From Pyramidobacter piscolens (lineage in GTDB: Bacteria; Synergistota; Synergistia; Synergistales; Dethiosulfovibrionaceae): a stretch of DNA of 64,000 nt. Within the stretch, counting starts at the first letter, position 1, and each line of letters starts with the position of its first letter. The DNA lies in contig SFDM01000025.1 in the NCBI GenBank assembly GCA_004558205.1, forward strand, positions 1 through 64,000, read 5' to 3'. Below are positions 45,838 to 53,959 of the stretch, piece by piece. The translations under genes were made by a program, and so were the position numbers. The notes below the pieces were generated by a model. It was not told where the DNA came from and searched no databases. It was given only the letters and a program-made list of their open reading frames with translations.

Positions 45838-46604
45838 TAGAGCACCCCCTCAAGAACGTCGTCTGCGGTGTCTATGGGCTTCTGGTAGGAACCTCTGCTT
45901 TTTTCCACCGCCCCGAGTCGGTCTTCCATCGTCTCAAGTTTCTCACTCAGAGGCTTCAGCGCCTCCGCCATGGCCGCGCTCACAGCCTTCGTGATGCTCT
46001 CTTCGTTCGTCACCTTTTCCTCCTGCGCATGAGGCTTTTCAGCCTTGCTTTCGGATACGCCCTTGATCAGCTCCGTCAGAGTCGTTAAAAAGCTCTTAGC
46101 CACCCCTTCGTTCTCTTCAGGCTGCTGCCGGACCTTCTCGGCCACGCCGGCCATGCTTAGCCCCGTGACCGCGCCTTCTTTGACCGACTTCCACAGCGCC
46201 GCGTCAGTTACCTTGATGCCCACCAGCCAGGTGCCCTCGGGCGCGTCGGGGAACCGGGGATCCTTTCCCTTCAGCAGCCAGCTCTCGGCCACGTAGGCCC
46301 CCTCGGGCTTGAAACTGTGCTCCACGTCCACATTCCTCTGATTCAGTTCCGAGAGGAATCCGTGCGCTGCCTTTTCGATTTCATCGGCCGTGGAATATTC
46401 TAACTGTGAGTCAACAATCTGAGGAGAATATACCACTCCATAGACCATTTTGTGTTCACTGGACTTCGAAAGATTTCCACAAGTTATCCGTAATTCCTCT
46501 CCGGTTTGCAGTGACGCAGATTTGTAGACAAACTGGACGCCATTCGCCGCTTCTCCGACCAGGGAGATGTGGCTGATCTTCATGTTCTTCAGCAGTGTCG
46601 CCAT
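45837..46604 (-). CDS. XkdF-like prohead protease/scaffold protein
   Basis: 255-residue protein beginning MATLLKNMKISHISLVGEAA, the XkdF-type start. The XkdF-like serine protease domain includes VYSPQIVDSQLEYST, VDVEHSFKPEGAYVAESW and VKEGAVTGLSMAGVAEK. The last 80 residues are helical and charged, like a scaffold. The start at 46604 follows GGAGGTGAG. It is the first gene of the minus-strand late block. Confidence 0.8.
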   Translation of the reverse strand: MATLLKNMKISHISLVGEAANGVQFVYKSASLQTGEELRITCGNLSKSSEHKMVYGVVYSPQIVDSQLEYSTADEIEKAAHGFLSELNQRNVDVEHSFKPEGAYVAESWLLKGKDPRFPDAPEGTWLVGIKVTDAALWKSVKEGAVTGLSMAGVAEKVRQQPEENEGVAKSFLTTLTELIKGVSESKAEKPHAQEEKVTNEESITKAVSAAMAEALKPLSEKLETMEDRLGAVEKSRGSYQKPIDTADDVLEGVL

Positions 46605-46749
46605 AGGCTCACCTCCGTTTGTCCCCAAGGTATCCCATTTGACGCCGCGCGTCCATCCAAATGTGGAGAAACGCGATCCGCCCGTGAATCTCTCCACATA
46701 TAGGTGGCTTCACGGGCATTTCTTATTTATAGTGACATAAAAAGGGGGG
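46605..46749. promoter_or_regulatory. Divergent late promoter region
   Basis: This 145-base gap separates the divergent protease-capsid-tail operon and the portal operon. It contains overlapping inverted repeats: ATGTGGAGA / TCTCTCCACAT and GCCCGTGAA / TTCACGGGC. No good sigma-70 boxes are seen, so an activator-dependent pair of late promoters is plausible. The poly-G run next to the portal start is part of its ribosome-binding site. Confidence 0.45.
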
Positions 46750-47889
46750 GTGGCTGTGGGAAAAACGGTCATAGAGAATTTTGGATCGGCGCGTCTCGAG
46801 CGGCTGATCAAGACGAAGCGGTCGAAGCCGCCGGGCATCGAAGGGCAGTTTGAGATCGTCGATCCGCCTGTGGACTTTTCAGCGCTGCTGGAACTGAGCC
46901 TGACCAACGCCTATCACTGGCGCTGCATCGATCTGATCTCCGACGCGGCTGTAGGCGTAGGGTACAGGACGGGGAAGGGCGCCGCTGCCTTTCTGGAGGA
47001 CGTCTCGGAGGAACCTTTCCTGGATATTCTGAAGCGTTTCGCTTTCGACCTTGAATGGAGCGGCAACGGTTATCTGGAGGTGGCGCGCGACGTGCCGGGG
47101 CGCATCTCGGAGGTTTACCACGCCCACGCGCAGACCATGTGGCTCTCGCCGGACATGAACGGGAATAAGGTCGGAGGCTATATTCAGAACGCCAACATTG
47201 AACCGGTGAAGTTTTCCATGCTGGGCCAGGTGATACCGGAGCAGAACGAGATGCTTCACGCTCGAACCTATTCGCCTCTGTCGTCCTTTTACGGCCTGCC
47301 GCGGTGGATCGCCGTCATGGAGGCGCTGCGTCAGGACTGTGAGAAGAAGATCTTCTTGTCCAGCTTTTTCCGCAACAGCGCCGTCCCTGATCTGGCGGTT
47401 ATCCTTGAGGGCGCTGAGTTTGACGAGCAGACGGAGAACACTCTGAAGAACAGCCTGACGGAACTGAAGGGGGCCGATAACGCTCACAAGACGTTGCTGC
47501 TGTCGATTCCCTTCGACAACGCGAAGGTGCGCTTTGAAAAACTGACGGCAGACTTGAAGGATTTGAACTTCAAAGAGCTTTCCGAGGCTACGGCCAGCGA
47601 GATCATCGCGGCTCACGGCGTGCCTCCGAGGCTGGTGGGCATGATGACGCCGGGCCAGCTTGGCGGCGGCAGCGAGGTGACGGGACAGCTGAAGATCTTC
47701 ATGGAGACGGTGATCAAGCCGCGGATGCGCTTTCTGGAGGGGCACGTAAAGAGGCTTTTGAAGGTGGCTGGCTTTGACGATGCCTTTGAGCTTGAGCCGA
47801 TCGACATCAATGAAAACGTGACTCAGGGAGCGCCAACTCCGGAAGTCTCGCGGCAAATCTTGAAGAGTCTGGAGGCGGAGCTGTCGTGA
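46750..47889 (+). CDS. Portal protein (PBSX/P2 gpQ-type)
   Basis: 379-residue portal. Family features are PPVDFSALLELSLTNAYHWR, LEWSGNGYLEVARD, LHARTYSPLSSFYGLPRW and the C-terminal HGVPPRLVGMMTPGQLGGGS. Either GTG 46750 or GTG 46756 could be the start; the G7 run just upstream favours 46756. It is expressed apart from the terminase, which lies 9 kb away at the right end. Confidence 0.9.
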   Translation: MAVGKTVIENFGSARLERLIKTKRSKPPGIEGQFEIVDPPVDFSALLELSLTNAYHWRCIDLISDAAVGVGYRTGKGAAAFLEDVSEEPFLDILKRFAFDLEWSGNGYLEVARDVPGRISEVYHAHAQTMWLSPDMNGNKVGGYIQNANIEPVKFSMLGQVIPEQNEMLHARTYSPLSSFYGLPRWIAVMEALRQDCEKKIFLSSFFRNSAVPDLAVILEGAEFDEQTENTLKNSLTELKGADNAHKTLLLSIPFDNAKVRFEKLTADLKDLNFKELSEATASEIIAAHGVPPRLVGMMTPGQLGGGSEVTGQLKIFMETVIKPRMRFLEGHVKRLLKVAGFDDAFELEPIDINENVTQGAPTPEVSRQILKSLEAELS

Positions 47890-48320
47890 CTCAGGACCTG
47901 CGGAAGGAAATGGAACGCCTCGCCAGGCGCGTGGCGGAGCGGCTGCGGAGCATCACCGTCAAGGACACGGCGCCGGTCCGCACGGGGGAACTGCGGAACT
48001 CTATCCATGTGTCGAAGCACGGCGGCGGCTGTCTGGTGGGCACGAACAAGATCTACGCCAGGGCTGTCCACGAAGGCGCTCCGGCCATGGTAATCCGTCC
48101 GAAAAACCGAAAGGCGCTGTGGTGGAAGGGGGCGGCTCACCCTGTCAAACAGGTTTCGCTGCCGCGGCGGCGGGGCAATCCCTACTTCAAGAGAGCTCTG
48201 GATCAGTTCTTGAAGGATCAGGATAAAGAGATGAAACGTCTGAAGGCCGACGCCGACCTGGCGAAGCTGATGGCTTGGCAGTTAAAGAAGGCCGGCGTGA
48301 AAAACGTGAAAGTCCAGTAG
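47886..48320 (+). CDS. Virion morphogenesis protein (HK97 gp10-like)
   Basis: 144-residue protein: APVRTGELRNSIHVSKHGGG and YARAVHEGA are typical of the HK97 gp10-like tail-completion family. It overlaps the portal stop by four bases (GTGA start). The C-terminal 45 residues are very basic. Confidence 0.8.
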   Translation: MTQDLRKEMERLARRVAERLRSITVKDTAPVRTGELRNSIHVSKHGGGCLVGTNKIYARAVHEGAPAMVIRPKNRKALWWKGAAHPVKQVSLPRRRGNPYFKRALDQFLKDQDKEMKRLKADADLAKLMAWQLKKAGVKNVKVQ

Positions 48321-48322
48321 TT

Positions 48323-48335
48323 TTCTCATTTCGTG
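48323..48335 (-). repeat. Inverted CACGAARTGAGAA motif
   Basis: The minus strand reads CACGAAATGAGAA directly after the HK97 gp10-like gene. Same 13-mer as near both prophage ends. Confidence 0.55.
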
Positions 48336-48367
48336 CAAAGCAAACCCTATGAACAGGAGTGAAATTT

Positions 48368-48583
48368 ATGTTGAAAAAGTTGAAAGCGCTATGGGACTTC
48401 ATTGTAAACTGCGCCGCCTATGCCGCCCAGGAAGCGCGGCTGTGGATTGAGAGAGGGCTGATCGCTCTGGCGGCGTGGGTTCATCCCAAGGGGTGCGAGT
48501 CCATCGCCTTTTTTACGCAGGACCTGCAGAAGCGGAAAGAGCTTTGGGGCTTCGTTGTTTCCAAGGGCTGGATGCAGGAATAA
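48368..48583 (+). CDS. Small phage protein, unknown
   Basis: 71-residue protein (MLKKLKALWDFIVNCAAYAA, LIALAAWVHPKGCESIAFF). An amphipathic or membrane-active N-terminus is possible. ATG 48368 follows AGGAG. A strong terminator follows within ten bases, so it closes the portal operon. No family recognised. Confidence 0.5.
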   Translation: MLKKLKALWDFIVNCAAYAAQEARLWIERGLIALAAWVHPKGCESIAFFTQDLQKRKELWGFVVSKGWMQE

Positions 48584-48589
48584 AGTGAC

Positions 48590-48632
48590 AAAAAAGAGGG
48601 CGCCTTCCTGTGATGGGAAGACGCCCTCTTTC
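48590..48632. terminator. Bidirectional terminator after the portal operon
   Basis: AAAGAGGGCG(C)... pairs with ...ACGCCCTCTTT around a short loop, with T and A runs on both sides. It separates the plus-strand portal operon from the convergent minus-strand secreted-protein gene at 48657. Confidence 0.8.
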
Positions 48633-48656
48633 TGAAATTTTCGGGAAAAACTCCTT

Positions 48657-49166
48657 TTAGTTCAGCGCAGTCCAAAATGTTCCAGGCATTGCTAACTGCT
48701 GCAATTCGAACAGGCTCATGCCCTTTTTCACTTTAGAGGCAAGGTCTCGACTGATGTTCAGCTTGACGACGTTATAGCCCGCCTTTTCGGCGCAGCCAAA
48801 GAGGCGGAACTCTGTGATCTCTTTCAGCTTTTCGCTCTCCACCATCGCGGCTATGACGCGGGAAGCGCCTTCCGCAAAGGCGTCTTTTGTGCCGCTGTCG
48901 GTGAATTTGGAATCCATACGGAACTCTATGTGTGCGGCGATACCACCTTGCACCTGTTTATAAAGAGCGATTTCTCGAACGCGGGCTGGGTCTTTGTCCC
49001 AGTCGGCGTTGACGCTCCATTCCTTGCGAACGATGTCTTCAATGACTCTCTCTGTGGAATTTTCTTTGGTCACGTAGGGCGTGTCGGAAGAACTGAAGGG
49101 CCAGAACGCGAATGCAGGAAGCGCTAATACAAGGAGCAGACACAATGAACCGAGGAGCTTTTTCAT
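48657..49166 (-). CDS. Exported protein next to the repressor, unknown
   Basis: 169-residue protein with a clear signal peptide (MKKLLGSLCLLLVLALPAFA) and a mature charged domain (FWPFSSSDTPYVTKE...). It lies immediately downstream of the repressor gene on the same strand, so it is probably expressed in the lysogen. Such placement is typical of lysogenic-conversion or superinfection-exclusion genes; no family is recognised to confirm that. Confidence 0.6.
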   Translation of the reverse strand: MKKLLGSLCLLLVLALPAFAFWPFSSSDTPYVTKENSTERVIEDIVRKEWSVNADWDKDPARVREIALYKQVQGGIAAHIEFRMDSKFTDSGTKDAFAEGASRVIAAMVESEKLKEITEFRLFGCAEKAGYNVVKLNISRDLASKVKKGMSLFELQQLAMPGTFWTALN

Positions 49167-49184
49167 TTCAATGACCTCCCTTGA

Positions 49185-49856
49185 TTATAGGATCCCTTCA
49201 CTGGGATCTTCTTCCCCGGCCTGTTGCCGGAGAAGTTTATCCAAGAGCGCTTTCTCTCTCACAAGGCTGAGTATCTCCTTTTGCCGGTCTTCAGACATTT
49301 CCATCATGAGAGAGGCAACGTCGCAGATCAACGCGTTGTGCTGAGCAGTCTCAATTATTTCATTATTTTTGCGGTCTGTTTCTTCCATTTCACCGCGCCC
49401 AGAGAGTAACCACTCATGCGCAATGCCTACACTATCCGCAAGAATTTCCAGTGAGCGTTGTAAAGGCTCTTCTTCACCAGCTTCATAACTCAGATAAGTT
49501 TGCTCGTCCACATCCATGGCGTCTCCCATTTCGGCAGGCGTCATGGCTTTTTTTTCTCTGATTATTTTGAGCCTCTCGCCAAGACTTTTTAGTTCCTCCT
49601 TGGTAAATCCATAAACCCCAAGTTTGCGATGTATTGAACCTTCACCTGTAAGTAGCCAGCGAAAATCAACAGAGTATTTACGCTCTATTTCGTACGCAAG
49701 TTCAGGAGTTAATTTTTTCTTTCCCGATTCAAGATCTCGAACTTGAAACCACGAGAGACCTATTTTATCGCCAAAATCACTTTGCGTAAGCTTGTAATAT
49801 TCTCGAACGCTTTTTAAACGTTGAGCAGATTCATTTTTTAGAGTAATTTTACTCAT
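49185..49856 (-). CDS. Phage repressor with two helix-turn-helix domains
   Basis: 223-residue regulator. Residues about 10-70 hold one HTH_3 domain (LTQSDFGDKIGLSWFQVRDL) and residues about 90-150 another (MTPAEMGDAMDVDEQTYLSY). Both are followed by a WLLTGEGS / WLLSGRGE linker typical of phage regulators. The early promoter lies directly upstream on the other strand. The start MSKITLKNES is chosen at 49856 although the GAGGAG is close to it. Likely the lysogeny repressor. Confidence 0.8.
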   Translation of the reverse strand: MSKITLKNESAQRLKSVREYYKLTQSDFGDKIGLSWFQVRDLESGKKKLTPELAYEIERKYSVDFRWLLTGEGSIHRKLGVYGFTKEELKSLGERLKIIREKKAMTPAEMGDAMDVDEQTYLSYEAGEEEPLQRSLEILADSVGIAHEWLLSGRGEMEETDRKNNEIIETAQHNALICDVASLMMEMSEDRQKEILSLVREKALLDKLLRQQAGEEDPSEGIL

Positions 49857-49862
49857 CTCCTC

Positions 49863-49891
49863 TTGACTGTAGAGAGAAAATGCTCTATAGT
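49863..49891 (+). promoter_or_regulatory. Early promoter and candidate repressor operator
   Basis: TTGACT (49863-49868) and TATAGT (49886-49891) are 17 bases apart and drive the plus-strand early operon. The inverted repeat TAGAG...CTCTA (49870-49887) lies between the boxes, where a bound repressor would block polymerase. It is 40 bases from the start of the Ner-like gene. Confidence 0.65.
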
Positions 49892-49931
49892 CTTCGTGTA
49901 GTGATTTTAATACATAAGGAGATGATACCTC

Positions 49932-50183
49932 ATGATAAAAATATCTACAACTCCAAATCAAAAGATTAGGTCAATTCTTTTAGGGCGAGGCTTAACCCTT
50001 ACAGACTGGGCAAAAAGCAACAATCTCAAGCCGACAACAGTATCACAAACACTCTGGCGTTATGCAGGCAAAGGGATTCGACCGCAAAATGGGATTTCTT
50101 TAAATATCATTACGCGCCTCGAAAAAGAAACAGGCATAAATATCTGCGGCGCTGCGTTGGATACAGAACACTTCGCTCAATAG
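49932..50183 (+). CDS. Ner-like DNA-binding protein
   Basis: 83-residue HTH protein, first gene of the early operon, in the position of Mu Ner. RSILLGRGLTLTDWAKSNNL and TTVSQTLWRYAGKG form the HTH, and ITRLEKETGINICG ends it. The same domain recurs at the C-terminus of the 50724 product. Ner turns down early and repressor transcription in Mu; the role here is inferred by position and domain. Confidence 0.75.
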   Translation: MIKISTTPNQKIRSILLGRGLTLTDWAKSNNLKPTTVSQTLWRYAGKGIRPQNGISLNIITRLEKETGINICGAALDTEHFAQ

Positions 50184-50216
50184 ACACAAAAACTGTCACG
50201 CAAGGAGATGTAAACG

Positions 50217-50654
50217 ATGGTAACGATCACACTCAACGTCAGCGATAGGCTTTGCGCCATGCTACAAGAACTGGAGCAGCGCGGAGGAATGCGCTTTGAA
50301 AGGCACCTGGGCCGAGTGTTACAGAACTACGCGGAAAACAACAAAGCCCGGTTTACGCGAGAAGAGGTAGCGGCGGCGGTACGAGAAGACTGGCTTCGAG
50401 ACTATGTGGGAACCGTCGATGAGGACGACCACATCATCGCCGCCAACGAAGCTCCCGATCTCAGAAATCGGCATAATCCATGGTTCAGCTTCTTCATAAA
50501 AATGGTAGACCGAGCCGAGGAATCTTTGAACGACTGCATGGAAGATTTTTTCGATTTTCACCCCTGCATGAAAAGCAAACCCGTCATAGTCATCCAGAAA
50601 GCGATGCTCGCAGAGCTCAGAGAAAACATGAACGGTTCTTTATGCAATCCCTAA
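50217..50654 (+). CDS. Early phage protein, unknown
   Basis: 145-residue protein. The first 55 residues (TITLNVSDRLCAMLQELEQR) could be a ribbon-helix-helix-like or coiled segment; the rest is acidic with aromatic residues (NPWFSFFIKMVDRAEES). AAGGAG precedes ATG by 10 bases. It lies between two regulators in the early operon. No function is proposed. Confidence 0.55.
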   Translation: MVTITLNVSDRLCAMLQELEQRGGMRFERHLGRVLQNYAENNKARFTREEVAAAVREDWLRDYVGTVDEDDHIIAANEAPDLRNRHNPWFSFFIKMVDRAEESLNDCMEDFFDFHPCMKSKPVIVIQKAMLAELRENMNGSLCNP

Positions 50655-50723
50655 CAGGACAACAGAAGCACCCGGCGGCCGGTAAAAGGCCGCCGGCGCA
50701 AGAATTCCACGGAGGTGAACACA

Positions 50724-51245
50724 GTGAAGACCGAAATCGATGAAGTCTCGGCAAGGTTACAGCAAGTGCGTCAATGGTTTAAGCAAACTCCGCATGAGTT
50801 TGCCCACAGCTTAGGCACAAAGGAACGAACCTACTACCGCTACGAAAGGGGCGAACGTGAAATGCCTCTATCCCTTCTCAAAGCGCTGGCAGGATTGGGA
50901 ATTGATCTTAATTGGTTTATTACGGGAGTAAACAGAATAGATTCTAGTAACGCTCCCGACAACTTGCCCCAGCCGAAGAGCATCTTAAAAGCGCGTACGG
51001 CAATCAGACTTAAAGTAAACGCATGCCTCCGCTTGAGAGGGCTAACGCTGACTCTGTGGGCCGAGAAGCACGGATACAACTTCGGTTCCGTAACTCAATC
51101 GTTACAAAAGTTTGCGGGAAACGCAGCTCGGCCTAAAGGAACCTTAAGTCAAAAAATCATTTCTGAACTTGAAAGCGAAACAGGTATAACCATCTGCGGA
51201 GGTGAATTTGATGCAGCAGCCCCAACAGCAGCTCCAGCTCATTGA
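50724..51245 (+). CDS. Fused HTH_3 and Ner-like regulator
   Basis: 173-residue protein. The N-terminal half is an HTH_3-type domain (QTPHEFAHSLGTKERTYYRY, LNWFITG). The C-terminal half (RLRGLTLTLWAEKHGYNFGS, ISELESETGITICG) is a paralogue of the Ner-like protein at 49932. GTG 50724, eight bases after GGAGG, is the preferred start. The fusion suggests duplication of the ner gene within the phage. It overlaps the next gene. Confidence 0.7.
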   Translation: MKTEIDEVSARLQQVRQWFKQTPHEFAHSLGTKERTYYRYERGEREMPLSLLKALAGLGIDLNWFITGVNRIDSSNAPDNLPQPKSILKARTAIRLKVNACLRLRGLTLTLWAEKHGYNFGSVTQSLQKFAGNAARPKGTLSQKIISELESETGITICGGEFDAAAPTAAPAH

Positions 51246-51888
51246 TCAGCGCGATGTTCTCGGCAAGGAATTCAGAGTATACGGAACCTTTGAGGATCCT
51301 CTTTTCTTAGCCCGCGACGTGGCAGAGTGGGTTGATTATTCAAAAACTTCTAGAGGAGACTTCAACGCAAAACGTATGATTCAAGCTGTAGACGATGATG
51401 AGAAGCTGACCTTAACAATCTTCATGTCAGGTCAAAAACGCAACATGTGGTTCCTCTCCGAAGACGGACTCTACGAAGTGCTTATGCTCTCCCGCAAGCC
51501 CGTCGCCAAAGCGTTCAAGAAAAAGGTCAAACAGATTCTAAAGGTTTTCCGGCGGGCAGGCCGATACGCCGCGCCGCCTCAATCCCGCGAAGAACGCCTT
51601 ATCCAGGGAGTGGCGAAGTACCTGGGCACCGCCCAGTCACCGCTGATCCGCACGGTGATCACGCCTATCAGCAAAGTTCTTTCCATGGAAGCTCTCGAAT
51701 GGATCCTTCTGCACGTTTCCGACAGCCGCGGCATGTGCGCCGAAAGCTGGAGGGCTTTCAGCGAACTGGCGCCGCTTTACGGCTGGAAGGCTTCAGAGAG
51801 CGCCTATCGTCGGGCATACTGCCGGATCAGAGATCAAGTCTTCGGCCCCTATCGCCCCGTACAGCTCATCCTGGCGGTGGGATCATGA
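51211..51888 (+). CDS. BRO-family antirepressor
   Basis: 225-residue protein with an N-terminal Bro-N domain (FRVYGTFEDPLFLARDVAEW, FLSEDGLYEVLMLSRKP), common in phage antirepressors. The C-terminal half (YLGTAQSPLIRTVITPIS) is a helical domain shared with some DNA-binding phage proteins. ATG 51211 follows GGAGG by eight bases. It probably influences the lysis-lysogeny switch. Confidence 0.8.
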   Translation: MQQPQQQLQLIDQRDVLGKEFRVYGTFEDPLFLARDVAEWVDYSKTSRGDFNAKRMIQAVDDDEKLTLTIFMSGQKRNMWFLSEDGLYEVLMLSRKPVAKAFKKKVKQILKVFRRAGRYAAPPQSREERLIQGVAKYLGTAQSPLIRTVITPISKVLSMEALEWILLHVSDSRGMCAESWRAFSELAPLYGWKASESAYRRAYCRIRDQVFGPYRPVQLILAVGS

Positions 51889-52067
51889 GACGCCGGCGGC
51901 CTCCCGAAAATCCCTGGGAAGATTTCCGGCGCGCAAAACCGAGCAATACTATTGTAACAGATTTCCCCGCCCGCCCCGACGACGTGCCCGGGCAGATCAC
52001 ACTGGCACAACTCCTCAGGGAATCGCCGCAGAACCCTTCTCAATACAGCGGAAAGCTCAGGCTCTAA
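51885..52067 (+). CDS. Small protein upstream of the transposase
   Basis: 60-residue ORF (MRRRRPPENPWEDFRRAKPS). Its ATG overlaps the stop of the antirepressor (ATGA), and its stop is one base before the transposase start, so all three are coupled. Basic N-terminus; no family recognised. Confidence 0.5.
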   Translation: MRRRRPPENPWEDFRRAKPSNTIVTDFPARPDDVPGQITLAQLLRESPQNPSQYSGKLRL

Positions 52068-52068
52068 C

Positions 52069-53946
52069 ATGTCCCGCTGGCTGACCGTCGTAGAGCTTGC
52101 CGGTATGCTCGGCTGTTCCCCCCGCAGCGTCCGCGGCGCCATAGCGCGAGGCTGCTACGCCACGGCCGAGCAGATACCGGGAAGAGGCGGCCAGTCAGGA
52201 ACCACGTGGCGCATTTCGTCAGAGGATCCCGCGATCCCGCGGGGACTTCAACAAAACTCACAGCTTCCGCCGCTTCCCGCTCAACCCCCTCCGAAGGGAG
52301 GTCACTCATTGACACCAGAACAGCTCAAGGATCCACGAACACAGACACGGCTTCGGGCGCTTGCCCGATTAAAGAATCAGCCGCCCCAGACGGGACGGAC
52401 TGAATGGATGAGGACTGTAGCTCTGGAAGAGGGCGTGGGCTTCTCCACGCTGTCCCGTTGGGCGAAGGAAGAATCCCGGGGCAAGATCGCCTCGGCCCGC
52501 GCCCCTCTTTCCGTCGCGGTCTCCAGCACCGCCGGCGCCGTCGGCGTAGCTCTGAAATCGGCCAGCTTCACGCCGGCCGCCATAGAGTACGGCGTTTCTC
52601 TGATGATTCAAAACCCGCGCCTAGGTATCCGCGACTGCTATCTGGAGCTGGCAAACCAGGCGCAGCAGCGAGGCTGGGAAGTGGGATCGGAAGCAAGCTG
52701 GTACAGGATCGTCCGACAGGTGCCGCCCACGGTGTGGGCCTACGCGTCGGGAGGCCAGAGAGCGCTGGAAGCTCTGGTTATGCCGCCTGTTCAAAGAGAC
52801 TTCACCGCCTATCACGTTCACGAGATGCTCGTGGGAGATCAGCACATCTTCGACTACATCGTGCTGGACGACGACGGACAGCCCGTTCGGCCGAACATCT
52901 TCGCCTGGGGCGACTTCCGCAGCCGTTACTTTTCAGGCCTCTGGCCGGTGCTGGGCCCCTACGATAAGTGGGCCGTGGGCTTCGCCCTGCGGGAATCCTG
53001 TAAATGGGGGATTCCACGCTGCCTCTACAACGACAACGGCAAACCAGAACGAAGCAACTACATCGAGGCGCTTCGCCAGCAGCTTTCTGGTTATACAGCC
53101 TTTCAGCGCTGGGGTGAAGACGACATAGATCAGCGGTACGCCAAGCCGCGCAACGCTCAGGCCAAGCCCATCGAAAGCTGGTTCTATCACGCCGTGGAAC
53201 GTCCCCTGATGCAGAAAAACCTGCCAGGCTACGCCCGCCGCGACGTCGACGAAAAGACCAACGACAGAATTCAGGAGATGCTGCGCGAAGAACTGAAGGG
53301 ACGCAAGCTGCTTCACTTCAAAGAGTTCTTCGAGGTTTTTCTGAGCTGCATGGACCAATGGCACAGCCACAGGATGTCCGAAGCGAATATCGTCCCCAGG
53401 GAAGAGTTTATGGCGGGGATAGCCACAGCTCCGCTGGTAAAGCTGGACGAACAGACACTGGACTTTCTGATCTTCCCCAGCGAAGGCCGGCTGGTGCGGG
53501 ACAGCTGCGTGAAGATGAAGCTTCCCGGCTGGGGCGTCTGCACCTGGTACGCGCCGGAGCTTTCTGGGCTTTGCGCCCACGGGCATAAGTCAAGGGTGGA
53601 AGTCAAGTACAATCCCTACGACCCGTCGCGGGCTTACGTGCTGGACAGGGATTCCACGGAGCTGATCTGCGTGGCTGAGCGGTGGGAGAAGATCAACCCC
53701 AAGGACAGCAGCGCCTTGGGGCAGAAGATCCGGCGACAGCGACAGCTTATCGGCTGGTGGAAGGCGATCGCCGACGACCTAAGCTCCAAGGCACAGCCCA
53801 AGACGATCAAACTGAGCCCCTATACTCCGGCCGCGAGGGAAGCTCAAAAGCAGATCGATCTGCGCGACGAAGTGGTGATCAGCAGGGCGGCCGTTCAAAA
53901 CAGGTTAATAGCAGTCGCCCAGGAGCGGGCGAAGAAAGCGCTCTAA
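52069..53946 (+). CDS. MuA-like transposase
   Basis: 625-residue DDE transposase that would bind the prophage ends and drive integration and replicative transposition. The N-terminal Mu-type winged helix (WLTVVELAGMLGCSPRSVRG) is followed by the catalytic core, with acidic residues in VGDQHIFDY (about 256), YNDNGKPE (about 322) and AKPIESWF (about 369). A C-terminal mu-transpos_C-like beta barrel follows (VPREEFMAG onward). Length is close to MuA (663). It precedes MuB with a 13-base gap. Confidence 0.95.
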   Translation: MSRWLTVVELAGMLGCSPRSVRGAIARGCYATAEQIPGRGGQSGTTWRISSEDPAIPRGLQQNSQLPPLPAQPPPKGGHSLTPEQLKDPRTQTRLRALARLKNQPPQTGRTEWMRTVALEEGVGFSTLSRWAKEESRGKIASARAPLSVAVSSTAGAVGVALKSASFTPAAIEYGVSLMIQNPRLGIRDCYLELANQAQQRGWEVGSEASWYRIVRQVPPTVWAYASGGQRALEALVMPPVQRDFTAYHVHEMLVGDQHIFDYIVLDDDGQPVRPNIFAWGDFRSRYFSGLWPVLGPYDKWAVGFALRESCKWGIPRCLYNDNGKPERSNYIEALRQQLSGYTAFQRWGEDDIDQRYAKPRNAQAKPIESWFYHAVERPLMQKNLPGYARRDVDEKTNDRIQEMLREELKGRKLLHFKEFFEVFLSCMDQWHSHRMSEANIVPREEFMAGIATAPLVKLDEQTLDFLIFPSEGRLVRDSCVKMKLPGWGVCTWYAPELSGLCAHGHKSRVEVKYNPYDPSRAYVLDRDSTELICVAERWEKINPKDSSALGQKIRRQRQLIGWWKAIADDLSSKAQPKTIKLSPYTPAAREAQKQIDLRDEVVISRAAVQNRLIAVAQERAKKAL

Positions 53947-53959
53947 AGGAGGGAACTGA

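Noticed and set aside
46744..46750. G7 run at the portal start as a phase-variation tract
   Set aside because: It is short and doubles as the ribosome-binding site; an on/off switch of portal makes little sense.
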